Shown piece after piece: positions 35,637 to 46,477 of a stretch of DNA of 64,000 nucleotides (the first letter of the stretch is position 1; each line of letters begins with the position of its first letter). This DNA comes from Rhodanobacter sp. T12-5. Lineage in GTDB: Bacteria > Pseudomonadota > Gammaproteobacteria > Xanthomonadales > Rhodanobacteraceae. The position numbers were made by a program, and so were the translations under genes. The notes below the pieces were generated by a model. It ran no database searches. It was given only the letters and a program-made list of their open reading frames with translations, and was not told the DNA's origin. The stretch is taken from NCBI RefSeq assembly GCF_008329435.1, contig NZ_NPKN01000001.1, positions 868,001-932,000 of the forward strand, in the 5' to 3' direction.

Positions 35637-36167
35637 TCAAGGTTGGCCCGGACTGCCAGGCGGCGGCCGGTCGTGGCCGTGCCGTTCATCCCAGTGCAGG
35701 CGTTCGGCGGGCGGCAGCGAATGCCATTCGCGGATCAGTCGCTCGCGTTGTGCCGGCGGCAATCGCTGGAAGCGCTCGAAGGTGGCGTGCAGCTGCTCGC
35801 GTTGTTGCGGTGGCAACTGGCGGAACTTGCGCCTGTTCTCGCGCGCCTGCCTGCGTTCGTCCGGTGTCATTTGCTGCCAGCGCGCGATGTGCTGGCGGAC
35901 TTCCTCGCGTTTTTCCGGTGGCAGGGTTACCCAGTGTTCGGCGCGCTGGAGCATGTGCGACTGTTTGCGCGGCGACATGCTGTTCCACTCTTTCTGCAGC
36001 GGTGCGAGCACCTCGCGCTGGGCGGGGTCGAGGCTGTTCCACGCGCGCGGCGACGGCATGTCGGCATGGGGCGGTGGCGCATCCTGCGCATGCAACGGCG
36101 TCGCGGCGACGCCGCCGAGCAGGACGGCCAACAGCAGCGGCAGGATCGGGCGAAGGATGCGGGCCAT
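35637..36167 (-). CDS. DUF3106 periplasmic protein
   Basis: Exported protein of 176 aa: signal peptide to about residue 28 (cleavage after LHA), then a Gln/Arg/Glu-rich, highly helical mature region with repeated W-x-x-L/M-P/T-x-x-x-R units (EWNSMSPRKQSHMLQRAEHW; VTLPPEKREEVRQHIARWQQ; FRQLPPQQREQL). This repeated pattern defines DUF3106. It starts three bases after the upstream stop, so it is third in the sigma operon. The architecture recalls periplasmic CpxP/Spy-like helical proteins, but this is only a resemblance. Confidence 0.85.
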   Translation of the reverse strand: MARILRPILPLLLAVLLGGVAATPLHAQDAPPPHADMPSPRAWNSLDPAQREVLAPLQKEWNSMSPRKQSHMLQRAEHWVTLPPEKREEVRQHIARWQQMTPDERRQARENRRKFRQLPPQQREQLHATFERFQRLPPAQRERLIREWHSLPPAERLHWDERHGHDRPPPGSPGQP

Positions 36168-36170
36168 GGC

Positions 36171-36551
36171 TCAGCGCGCTGCCGTATGGCTGCTGGTGGA
36201 AGCCAGCCAGCCGTAGAAATCGAGGTTCTGGTAGAGGTTCGGATCGGTCTTGTCGGCGTCCGGTGGCAGCTCGTTGTCCAGGTCGTCGGCGCTGCCGGCG
36301 GCGTGCATCGCGGTGGTGGGGTGCTGCGTCGGCAAGGGTTGCCACACCATCATCGCGGCCAGCGCGATCGCGGCGAAGGCGCCGGTGGGGATCAGCCAGC
36401 GTGCGGCGCGGTGCGTCGGTGCGTGTGCTGCCTCGAGCGCCTGTCGCCGCGCTGCGCGCAGGCGCCCGGCGGTGGCCGGGTCGACGTGTTGGGCTGCCTC
36501 GCGCCAGAGTTCGCGGGCGCGCTGTTCGAAATGTTCGTCGGGCGAAGTCAT
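36171..36551 (-). CDS. Putative anti-sigma factor, small membrane protein
   Basis: Protein of 126 aa with a charged N-terminal helix (EQRARELWREAAQHVDPATA), one membrane segment (about residues 51-68) and a periplasmic acidic C-terminus ending LDFYGWLASTSSHTAAR. It overlaps the ECF sigma gene by 4 bp, the usual position of a cognate anti-sigma factor, but has no zinc-binding Cys/His motif. Role is inferred from context and topology. Confidence 0.7.
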   Translation of the reverse strand: MTSPDEHFEQRARELWREAAQHVDPATAGRLRAARRQALEAAHAPTHRAARWLIPTGAFAAIALAAMMVWQPLPTQHPTTAMHAAGSADDLDNELPPDADKTDPNLYQNLDFYGWLASTSSHTAAR

Positions 36552-37177
36552 CGCCAGTCCTCCAGTTGGTCGCGCAGATGGTGCATCGCGCGTGACAGAT
36601 GGGTTTTCACGCTGCCTTCGGAGCAGCCCATGGCGCGGGCGGTTTCCGCCACGTCGAGTCCTTCCAGCATGCGCAGCATGAACGCCTCGCGCTGACGTTG
36701 CGGGAGTTGCCCGACGGCGGTGGCCATGTCCGCGTACGACTGTACGTCGTGCAGCCGGTCGAGGGGACCCTGGCCGGGATCGGCAGGCTCCCACACGGGC
36801 AGTTCGTCGCCGCTGTCGTCGCGCCCGCCACCAAGCCAGCCCACCACGATCGAGCGTACTTTGCGGCGGCGCTGCAGGTCGACGATGCGCCGACGCAGGA
36901 TGCCCCAGAACAGCGGCGCCCATTCCATGGCAGGTTTGAACCGGTAGTGCTTGACCAGCCGCAGCATGGCGTCCTGTACCGCATCCATCGCGTCCTCGCG
37001 ATGACGCAGCTGCAACTCGGCCATGCGGAACGCGCGCCGCTCGACCTGCGCCAGGAACGCATCCAGCGTGGCAGGCGTTTCGCGCGCGTCGAGCGGCAGC
37101 GTGGCGTCGAATGTGCCGACTGCGCTGTTCATGGCTGCGTCGTCCGCATCGTCGGGACCGGCATCCTCGGGCTCCAT
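36548..37177 (-). CDS. ECF-type RNA polymerase sigma factor
   Basis: Sigma factor of 209 aa. Region 2 (RMAELQLRHREDAMDAVQDA; FWGILRRRIVDLQRRRK) and region 4 (LPQRQREAFMLRMLEGLDVA, then GCSEGSVKTHLSRAMHHLR) are present; an acidic N-terminal extension of about 40 residues precedes region 2. The ATG has GGGAG eight bases upstream. It lies divergent from pntAB (190-bp gap) and convergent to pntAA, so the three-gene sigma/anti-sigma/DUF3106 operon splits the pnt genes. Confidence 0.92.
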   Translation of the reverse strand: MEPEDAGPDDADDAAMNSAVGTFDATLPLDARETPATLDAFLAQVERRAFRMAELQLRHREDAMDAVQDAMLRLVKHYRFKPAMEWAPLFWGILRRRIVDLQRRRKVRSIVVGWLGGGRDDSGDELPVWEPADPGQGPLDRLHDVQSYADMATAVGQLPQRQREAFMLRMLEGLDVAETARAMGCSEGSVKTHLSRAMHHLRDQLEDWR

Positions 37178-37366
37178 CGGTGGATCTCCCGTGTTCAACG
37201 CGGCAGGCGGGTGCAGGTTGACGTGGGTACGGTCGGCGACCGGGCCGATGCGGCCTTGTTCGCCGCGAAGGCTTCGCCGGGGCGCGGACGGTCTCGAAGT
37301 CGGGCGGGGTTCCCGTATGATGCAGGCACAACGTCCTGGCGGGCGGCTCTCATAGGGGATGGGGTC

Positions 37367-37687
37367 ATGATCGACGGTTTCCTGGCGCTGTATATCTTCA
37401 TGCTGGCCGCATTCACCGGCTATGAAATCATTGCGCGGGTGCCGGTGATCCTGCACACGCCGCTGATGTCCGGGTCCAACTTCGTCCACGGCATTGTGCT
37501 GGTTGGGGCGATGATTGCGCTAGGGCACGCGAACACGCCGTTCGAGATCGCGATCGGCTTCATCGGCGTGCTGCTCGGCGCCGGCAACGCCGCCGGCGGC
37601 TACGTGGTGACCGAGCGGATGCTGGAGATGTTCAAGTCCAGCAAGCCGGACGCCGGCCGGCCTGGATCAAGCAAGGGAGCGAAGTGA
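37367..37687 (+). CDS. pntAB: NAD(P) transhydrogenase, alpha subunit part 2 (membrane)
   Basis: Short membrane subunit (106 aa) with three hydrophobic helices; FTGYEIIARVPVILHTPLMS and SGSNFVHGIVLVGAMIALG are diagnostic of the alpha-2 subunit. AGGGGATGGGG precedes the chosen ATG. It shares a TGATG junction with pntB. Its own promoter must lie in the 190-bp gap to the divergent sigma gene, since the usual upstream partner pntAA is 1.8 kb away and followed by a hairpin. Confidence 0.94.
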   Translation: MIDGFLALYIFMLAAFTGYEIIARVPVILHTPLMSGSNFVHGIVLVGAMIALGHANTPFEIAIGFIGVLLGAGNAAGGYVVTERMLEMFKSSKPDAGRPGSSKGAK

Positions 37688-39144
37688 TGAGCTGGCTGCC
37701 CACCGTGATCAAGGCCTGTTATTTCCTCGCCGCCCTGCTGTTCATCCTGGGCCTCAAGCGCATGAGCTCGCCGCGCACCGCGCGCGGCGGCATCGTGTGG
37801 GCCGGCTACGGCATGCTGCTGGCGGTGCTGGCCACGTTCTTCCTGCCGGACATGCACAACCGCGGGCTGATCGTCGCCGCGGTGGTGATCGGCGTCAGTG
37901 CCGCGTGGTGGAGCGGCAAGCGCGTGGCGATGACCGCGATGCCGCAGATGGTGGCGCTGTACAACGGCATGGGCGGCGGCGCGGCGGCGGCGATCGGCGC
38001 GGTCGAGCTGATCGCGTTTGCGCGGTCGTCCGGACTGCTGCATGCCGTGCCCGACACTTCGCCGCTGCGGCCCGAAGCCTGGGCGGTGAACGGCCTGCCG
38101 CCTACGCTGTCGCCGGTGGAGCTGGCGCTGGGCGTGCTTGGCGCGCTGATCGGCGCGGTGAGTTTCTCCGGCTCGTTGATTGCCTTCGCCAAGCTGCAGG
38201 GCTGGCTGGACAAGCGCTTCGTGTTTGCCGGTCAACGTGTGGTGAACCTGCTGTTGCTGGCGGGGGCCGTGGTGATCGGCATCGCGCTGGCCTGCGGTCA
38301 TGCGAGCGTGCCGCTGATCGCGGCGTTCTTCGTGCTGGCGCTGTTGTTCGGCCTGATGATGACGCTGCCGATCGGCGGCGCCGACATGCCGGTGGTGATC
38401 TCGCTGTACAACGCGTTCACCGGCCTGGCAGTGGCGTTCGAGGGTTTCGTGCTGGGCAACGAGGCGATGATCATCGCCGGCATGGTGGTCGGCGCGGCTG
38501 GCACCTTGCTGACCCAGTTGATGGCCAAGGCGATGAACCGCTCGATCGGCAACGTGCTGTTCGGCAGCTTCGGCGCGACCGGTGGCGAGGCGCAGGCGAT
38601 CGAGGGCGCGCAGAAGCCGATCGACGCTTCCGACGCGGCGGTGATGATGGCCTACGCCGAGCGCGTGGTGATCGTGCCCGGCTACGGCATGGCGGTGGCG
38701 CAGGCGCAGCACAAGGTGTGGGAGTTCGCGCAGTTGCTGATCAAGCGCGGGGTGAAGGTGAAGTTCGCCATCCATCCGGTGGCCGGCCGCATGCCCGGGC
38801 ACATGAACGTGCTGCTGGCCGAGGCCGGCGTGCCGTACGACCTGATCGCCGACATGGACGACATCAATCCCGAATTCCCGGCCACCGACGTGGCGCTGGT
38901 GATCGGTGCGAACGACGTGGTCAACCCGCTGGCCAAGACCGACCCGGCCTCGCCGATCTACGGCATGCCGATCCTCGACGTCAGCGCGGCGAAACACGTG
39001 ATCGTGATCAAGCGCGGCAAGGGCACCGGTTTCGCCGGCATCGAAAACGCGCTGTTCTACGCCGACAACACGCGCATGTTGTACGGCGACGGCCAGGCTG
39101 CCGCGGGAGAACTGGTGGCGGCGGTCAAGGACATCGACGCCTGA
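37687..39144 (+). CDS. pntB: NAD(P) transhydrogenase subunit beta
   Basis: Beta subunit (485 aa): about eight to nine N-terminal membrane helices with the H+ pathway and a C-terminal NADP(H)-binding domain III (VIVPGYGMAVAQAQHKVWEF; VKFAIHPVAGRMPGHMNVLL; DVALVIGANDVVNPLAK; IVIKRGKGTGFAGIENALFY). GGAG seven bases before the ATG supports this start; a GTG one codon earlier is in frame. Full length, no truncation despite the rearranged operon. Confidence 0.96.
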   Translation: MSWLPTVIKACYFLAALLFILGLKRMSSPRTARGGIVWAGYGMLLAVLATFFLPDMHNRGLIVAAVVIGVSAAWWSGKRVAMTAMPQMVALYNGMGGGAAAAIGAVELIAFARSSGLLHAVPDTSPLRPEAWAVNGLPPTLSPVELALGVLGALIGAVSFSGSLIAFAKLQGWLDKRFVFAGQRVVNLLLLAGAVVIGIALACGHASVPLIAAFFVLALLFGLMMTLPIGGADMPVVISLYNAFTGLAVAFEGFVLGNEAMIIAGMVVGAAGTLLTQLMAKAMNRSIGNVLFGSFGATGGEAQAIEGAQKPIDASDAAVMMAYAERVVIVPGYGMAVAQAQHKVWEFAQLLIKRGVKVKFAIHPVAGRMPGHMNVLLAEAGVPYDLIADMDDINPEFPATDVALVIGANDVVNPLAKTDPASPIYGMPILDVSAAKHVIVIKRGKGTGFAGIENALFYADNTRMLYGDGQAAAGELVAAVKDIDA

Positions 39145-39177
39145 TCGACCGCGTTTTGCGCGGCGGTCGAAGTCAGC

Positions 39178-39666
39178 TCAGCGCTTGCGCGGCGAACGCC
39201 AGGCCAGCCATGCGGCCAGCAGTACGGCCGGTATCGTCCAGCCGATATCCGCAGGCGACAACGCCAGCCGCGTCAGTTGCCACAGCATGCCGAATCCCGC
39301 GGTCCGTAGCGCCTCGATCAGGCCCAGGCCCATGCTGCCGGCAATCAGTACGCCGGCGATCAGCAGGTTGACGTAAAGCGCCGCCAATACGGTGGCGCAC
39401 GCGGCCAGCAGCGCCGCGCCGATTCCTGCAGGACGTACCCCAAGGCGAATGGTCAGGGCCAGCAGCACGCCGGCGGGCATTGCCAGCCACGGCAGCGGGC
39501 GGCCGATGTACAAGGTCGCCACCATCCATACCGCCCCGGCAGCGAGTCCCAGCATGACGGCGATGAACAGCCCGGATACCGCCACGACTGCGTTGCGCGG
39601 GCTCATCGAAGGCACGACCGGAGGGATGGGAGCACGTGGTTGTCCATCTGGCAAAGCCGCCATCAT
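39178..39666 (-). CDS. Hypothetical inner-membrane protein
   Basis: A 162-residue protein with about four hydrophobic segments (SGLFIAVMLGLAAGAVWMVA; WLAMPAGVLLALTIRLGV; ALLAACATVLAALYVNLLIA; WTIPAVLLAAWLAW) and a Pro-rich cytoplasmic N-terminus. I do not recognise the family. Two consecutive ATGs are possible starts and neither has a strong ribosome site; a longer upstream frame is not protein-like. Divergent from sufT, convergent to pntB with a 33-bp gap. Confidence 0.65.
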   Translation of the reverse strand: MMAALPDGQPRAPIPPVVPSMSPRNAVVAVSGLFIAVMLGLAAGAVWMVATLYIGRPLPWLAMPAGVLLALTIRLGVRPAGIGAALLAACATVLAALYVNLLIAGVLIAGSMGLGLIEALRTAGFGMLWQLTRLALSPADIGWTIPAVLLAAWLAWRSPRKR

Positions 39667-39817
39667 AACGTGACGCTGGAGGACCACGAGGCGGGTCGTC
39701 CTTGAGTTCAATGCTTTCGGCCTGATCTGTGACAAGCGGGGCCGCCCTGCGGACGGCATAATAGGCAACCCGGGTACGGCGCAAGGTCGTGCCCGCAAGA
39801 CAGGATTGGCGAGTGGC

Positions 39818-40375
39818 ATGAGTGGTTTCAGTCTGAGCAGCGAACCCTTCACCCTGATGCGTGATTGCAGCGCCGTCATGGTGCCGCAAGGCGATACGGT
39901 GACCCTGCCGGCCGGTCAGATCGGCTACATCACGCAGGCGCTGGGCGGCAGCTTTACCGTCTATGTGGAGGGCAACCTGTTCCGCATCGCCGGCAATGAC
40001 GCCGATGCGCTGGGCAAGGAACAGCCGGCACCGATCGAGGTGCCCGACGACGCCACCAACGCCGATGTGGAGAAGCTGGCGTGGGATCAGCTGCGCACCG
40101 TGTTCGATCCGGAAATCCCGGTCAATGTGGTCGAGCTGGGACTGGTCTACGACCTCAGCCTGGAGCAGACCGAATCCGGTCAGCGCAAGGTCTATGTGAA
40201 GCTCACGCTGACCGCGCCCGGCTGTGGCATGGGCGACATCCTGGTCGATGACGCACGCACCAAGCTGGAGATGATTCCCACGGTGGCCGAGGCGGATGTG
40301 GATCTGGTGTTCGATCCGCCGTGGAGCCATTCGATGATGTCCGATGCGGCCAAGCTCGAAACCGGCATGCTCTGA
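39818..40375 (+). CDS. sufT: Putative Fe-S cluster assembly protein SufT
   Basis: Protein of 185 aa. The C-terminal MIP18/DUF59 domain (WDQLRTVFDPEIPVNVVELG; KLTLTAPGCGMGDILVDD; VDLVFDPPWSHSMMSDAAKL) has the Cys of the Fe-S carrier/maturation family, preceded by an N-terminal barrel-like domain typical of SufT (VPQGDTVTLPAGQIGYITQA). It helps Fe-S protein maturation. The ATG was chosen over a TTG four codons upstream because of ribosome-site spacing. No suf genes are adjacent. Confidence 0.88.
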   Translation: MSGFSLSSEPFTLMRDCSAVMVPQGDTVTLPAGQIGYITQALGGSFTVYVEGNLFRIAGNDADALGKEQPAPIEVPDDATNADVEKLAWDQLRTVFDPEIPVNVVELGLVYDLSLEQTESGQRKVYVKLTLTAPGCGMGDILVDDARTKLEMIPTVAEADVDLVFDPPWSHSMMSDAAKLETGML

Positions 40376-43029
<2,654 letters not shown>

Positions 43030-43083
43030 TGTCGGCGACGGGACCGCGCCGGGCAGCCGGCGCGGTCCCGGGACGGTTCCAGT

Positions 43084-43114
43084 AAAAAAACCCGGCTTCG
43101 GCCGGGTTTTTTTT
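43084..43114. terminator. Rho-independent bidirectional terminator
   Basis: CCCGGC-TTCG-GCCGGG stem with the stable TTCG tetraloop, flanked by seven A on the left and eight T on the right. It ends the protease gene (plus) and probably also the converging asparaginase-domain gene (minus). Confidence 0.95.
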
Positions 43115-43153
43115 ATCGGCCCGACGCAGGCGCCCCGGTGCCTTGCGAATGAC

Positions 43154-43645
43154 TCAGCCGGCGGCTTCCTCGAAGCGGTTGGCGTCGCGGTTCTTGCGCA
43201 CCTTGGCCGGATCCCACACGCGGCCGTTCATGGCGATGTAGACGCCGTCCGGCAGGGTCTGCACCGCGGCCACCGCGCAGCCGATGTTGAACACCGCGTC
43301 GGAGCCCTGGAAGCGCGCCGGGTTCAGCGCGCCGGTCAGCACGATCACCTTGCCCTTGATGCTGGCCAGCTCGCGCGCGGTCTCGACCATGGTGTCGGTG
43401 CCGTGGGTGACCAGCACGTGGCGGTGCGGCTGCGCCTCGATCGTCGAGCGCACCAGTGCGCGGTCCTCGGCGCCCATGTGCAGGCTGTCCTTGCGCAGGA
43501 TCGGGATCACGTCGAACTGGAACGCCACGCCGAGCTGGCCGAGGATGTCGCCGATCTGCGGCGCACCGATCTTGTAGTCCGACTTGTCGTCGAAGTAGAT
43601 CTTGTCGATGGTGCCGCCGGTGGTGACGATGGTCAGGTGCTGCAT
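43154..43645 (-). CDS. Asparaginase-domain protein, single N-domain
   Basis: Protein of 163 aa consisting only of the N-terminal domain of L-asparaginase I/II: nucleophile Thr in LTIVTTGGTIDKIYF and second catalytic motif LVTHGTDTMVETARELA. Full asparaginases are about 330 residues with a second domain, absent here; the ORF ends cleanly (ANRFEEAAG), so it is a recognised short variant rather than an obvious fragment. Activity is uncertain. An ATG ten codons upstream is an alternative start. Confidence 0.85.
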   Translation of the reverse strand: MQHLTIVTTGGTIDKIYFDDKSDYKIGAPQIGDILGQLGVAFQFDVIPILRKDSLHMGAEDRALVRSTIEAQPHRHVLVTHGTDTMVETARELASIKGKVIVLTGALNPARFQGSDAVFNIGCAVAAVQTLPDGVYIAMNGRVWDPAKVRKNRDANRFEEAAG

Positions 43646-43705
43646 GTCGGTGGGCCGTGGAGAGAGTTCCGGCATTTTAGCCCGTGCCGGCACATGCGTG
43701 CCCGC

Positions 43706-43771
43706 AGGAGCCCGCTCGCGGGCGATGCTCTTCCGATGTGTGACAAAAGCATCGCCCGCGAGCGGGCTCCT
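43706..43771. repeat. REP doublet (BIME-like palindrome)
   Basis: Two REP units face each other as a perfect 24-bp inverted repeat (43706-43729 and 43748-43771) with an 18-nt spacer; each unit also has its own internal hairpin (GCCCGC/GCGGGC). It lies between the asparaginase-domain and acyl-CoA dehydrogenase genes. The same unit occurs singly at 1900-1924. No T-tract follows. Confidence 0.85.
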
Positions 43772-43785
43772 ACGCCAGGAGCCGT

Positions 43786-45429
43786 TTATCCCAGCAGCAG
43801 GGCGGTGTTGTCGGCGTCCGGCGCGACCAGCCGGTCGAGGCCGAGCGCGACGAAGCGGTGCCGCGCCGCGGCCGGGCGTCGGTCGCCGTGGCGGCTCGAC
43901 CAGGTGGCCTGGCGCGCCAGCAGCGCGGCCGCGGCGCAGCGCGCCAGGGTGAAGGCGAGGCCGCGCGCACCGGCTTCCAGCGTGTCGCGCGCGGCCGCAT
44001 GCTGGTCGAGCCAGCGCGCCGCGGCATCCAGCGTCTGCCGGATCGCGCTGGCCGCGTGCATGTCGTCGTTGCCGTCCAGCCAGCTCGCGCAGGCCGTGCG
44101 CAACGCGCCGAGGCTGTCGCCGGCCAGCGCGCGCAGGCTGTCCAGCGACAGCACGTTGGTGGTGCCTTCCCAGATCGCATACACCTGCGCGTCGCGCAGC
44201 AACTGCGGCAGGCCGGTGTCCTCGATGTAGCCGGCACCGCCGAAGCATTCCAGCGCCTCCGAGCACATCTGCACCGCCAGCTTGCCGGTCCACAGCTTGG
44301 CCAGCGGCGTGAGCAGCCGCAGCAGCGCGGCCTCATGCGGCTGCGCCGCGCCGTGCTCGACCCGGCCCAGCAGGTGCGCAATCTCGAACGCCAGCGCGAA
44401 CGCGCCCTCGAACTCGGCCTGCATGTCGGCCAGCGTCTGCGCGTGCAGCGGCTGCTCGATCAATGGACGGCCAAACGCGCGCCGGCGCCCGGCGAAGTCG
44501 CGCGCCAGGGCGATCGCGCGGGCCATGCTGGCGACCGCGCAGACCGCGTTCCAGGTGCGCGTGACGTTGAGCATCGGCGCCACCTGGCGCACGCCGTTGG
44601 CAAGCTCGCCCAGCGGCCAGGCGGGCAGGCCGTCGAGGTGGATTTCCGCGGTGGGCAATTCCTGCGTGCCGAGCTTGTCCTTCAATCGGTCGATTATCAG
44701 TTCCGGCTTGCGTCGCGCGCCGTCCATCGTCTCGACGTAGAACAGCGCCAGCGCCGCGGTGCCCGCGGCCGCCGCGCCTTCGGGCCGCGCCAGCGCCAGC
44801 GCCGCCTCGCCGACCACCGCCGAGCTGAACCATTTGCGCCCGTACAGGCGCCATTGCCCGGCGGCATCCTGCCGCGCGACGGTTTCGGTGTGGCCGACAT
44901 CGGAGCCGCCGGCGGTCTCGGTCATCCACTGGCCGCTGAGCCAGAACGTGGCCGGGTCGCAGCTGAGGAAACGCGGCAGCACGCGCTCGATCAGTTCGCG
45001 GTTGCCGGAGGCCTTGATCGCGGTGGCGGCGCCGTCGGTCATCGCCAGCGGGCAGGTGTAGAACTCGCTGGCGAGGTGGTACAGGTAGACGCGGGCGAAT
45101 TCCTCCAGCCGCCCGTGCGCGCTGTCGCCGTGGCCGGCGGCCAGCACCGCATGTCGCGTCGTCATCGCCGCGCCTTCCTGCCACGCCGGCGTCAACTCGA
45201 TGCGATCCACCCGTTGTCCCCAGGCGTCCCACTGCGTCAGCACCGGCTTGCGCCGCGTCGTGGTGCATGCGCGCTGCCACGCCATCTGCGCGTAGTCGCC
45301 CAGCGCATCGAGGTCGGCATCCAGCGCCGCGCGGCGCTCGGCCGGCAGCGCGCGATCGAGCAGGGCCAGCAGCGCGCGGTCGCTGCGATACGGGTGCGGC
45401 AGTTGCGGCGGATTCTGCAGGAAGGCCAT
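43786..45429 (-). CDS. Acyl-CoA dehydrogenase family protein, AidB-like
   Basis: FAD enzyme of 547 aa, close to AidB length (~540) and longer than ordinary acyl-CoA dehydrogenases (~390). Key segments: FWLSGQWMTETAGGSDVGHT (FAD/substrate loop), KWFSSAVVGEAALALARPEG, TRTWNAVCAVASMARAIALA and FGGAGYIEDTGLPQLLRDAQ. A C-terminal helical domain (~440-547) is the AidB-type extension. AidB is linked to the alkylation response; an isovaleryl-CoA dehydrogenase role is possible. GGAG lies six bases before the ATG. Confidence 0.88.
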   Translation of the reverse strand: MAFLQNPPQLPHPYRSDRALLALLDRALPAERRAALDADLDALGDYAQMAWQRACTTTRRKPVLTQWDAWGQRVDRIELTPAWQEGAAMTTRHAVLAAGHGDSAHGRLEEFARVYLYHLASEFYTCPLAMTDGAATAIKASGNRELIERVLPRFLSCDPATFWLSGQWMTETAGGSDVGHTETVARQDAAGQWRLYGRKWFSSAVVGEAALALARPEGAAAAGTAALALFYVETMDGARRKPELIIDRLKDKLGTQELPTAEIHLDGLPAWPLGELANGVRQVAPMLNVTRTWNAVCAVASMARAIALARDFAGRRRAFGRPLIEQPLHAQTLADMQAEFEGAFALAFEIAHLLGRVEHGAAQPHEAALLRLLTPLAKLWTGKLAVQMCSEALECFGGAGYIEDTGLPQLLRDAQVYAIWEGTTNVLSLDSLRALAGDSLGALRTACASWLDGNDDMHAASAIRQTLDAAARWLDQHAAARDTLEAGARGLAFTLARCAAAALLARQATWSSRHGDRRPAAARHRFVALGLDRLVAPDADNTALLLG

Positions 45430-45531
45430 GGCACGCTCCGTCCAGAGTCGAGGTGTCGAGTATAGGCATGCGGGCATTCGGCGCGTGGCGCTGGCATCAT
45501 CGAAAGCCACTCCCCGGCGCAGGCGCCACCC

Positions 45532-46317
45532 ATGCGATTTTCCGAAGCGATGCAGACAGTCACGCGCCACGGCGATCACTGGCAGGCCACGGTGAGCGAA
45601 GACTGGCTGCAGGGACGCAGCGCGTTCGGCGGGTTGCAGGCGGCGCTCGCCCTGCGCGCGATGCGCGAACAGGTGCCGGCGGACATGCCGCTGCGCAGCC
45701 TGCAGGTCACCTTCATCGCGCCGGTGCCGGCCGGTCGCGTGACCATCCTCTCGCAGCGCCTGCGCGAAGGCCGCAGCGCGATCCAGGTCGAGGCCAGCCT
45801 GTGCGATGGCGCGCAGACGCTGTGCCGGCTGCTCGGCGTATTCGGCAGCGCACGCCCCTCGGCACTGCATATCCAGCCCGTGCAGGCGCCCGTGGCAAGC
45901 GCGACCGTGCAGGAGGTGGCCTATGTGGAAGGCCGCTTGCCCGCCTTCACCCAGCACTTCCGCGCGCGCTGGCTGCGCGGCGACCTGCCATTCGGCGGCG
46001 GCCACCAGCGCGACAGCGTGCTGCAGCTTTCCCTGCGCGACGAAGGCCCCGTCGACGAAACCCACGTGCTCGCCTACGCCGACTTCATCCCGCCGATCGC
46101 CCTGTCGATGTTCGCCGTGCCCACCCCCGGCAGCTCGCTCACCTGGATGCTCGAACTGCTGCGCGACCGCTACAACGACCTCGGCCTGGACGACTGGCGC
46201 GTCGACGCCGAACTGATCGCTGCCCGCGACGGCTATACCAACCAGAGCGTGATGCTGTGGGGGCCGCGTGGGGAGCCGGTGGCGTTGAGCCGGCAGAGCA
46301 TGGTGGTGTTTGGGTGA
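45532..46317 (+). CDS. Thioesterase family protein (double hotdog)
   Basis: A 261-residue protein with two tandem hotdog folds of the TesB-like acyl-CoA thioesterase group: an N-terminal half with WLQGRSAFGGLQAALALRAM and LQVTFIAPVPAGRVTILSQR, and a C-terminal half with YADFIPPIALSMFAVPTPGS and YTNQSVMLWGPRGEPVALSR ending QSMVVFG. It is divergent from the AidB-like gene with a 102-bp shared upstream region, suggesting linked acyl-CoA metabolism. Confidence 0.85.
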   Translation: MRFSEAMQTVTRHGDHWQATVSEDWLQGRSAFGGLQAALALRAMREQVPADMPLRSLQVTFIAPVPAGRVTILSQRLREGRSAIQVEASLCDGAQTLCRLLGVFGSARPSALHIQPVQAPVASATVQEVAYVEGRLPAFTQHFRARWLRGDLPFGGGHQRDSVLQLSLRDEGPVDETHVLAYADFIPPIALSMFAVPTPGSSLTWMLELLRDRYNDLGLDDWRVDAELIAARDGYTNQSVMLWGPRGEPVALSRQSMVVFG

Positions 46318-46477
46318 GGTGGGGTGTTTCGTGTAAGGCGTTCGCGCCGTGATCGTGCGTGTGGAAACGACTCAAGTTATTGATTCATCTTGATTGCCGT
46401 TGCAGTGTCCGAGTAGTGGTACGGGATAGGTTGGGGATTAGACTGCATTTTGAAATTTACATGGTGTTAGACATCTT

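Noticed and set aside
43706-43771. Terminator for the AidB-like gene
   Set aside because: A strong palindrome but no T-run on either side, and sequence identity with the REP at 1900 explains it better.
43786-46065. 759-codon frame extending the AidB-like protein
   Set aside because: The extension reads antisense through the thioesterase gene; MAFLQNPPQLPHPYRSDRAL at 45429 is a normal family start with a ribosome site.
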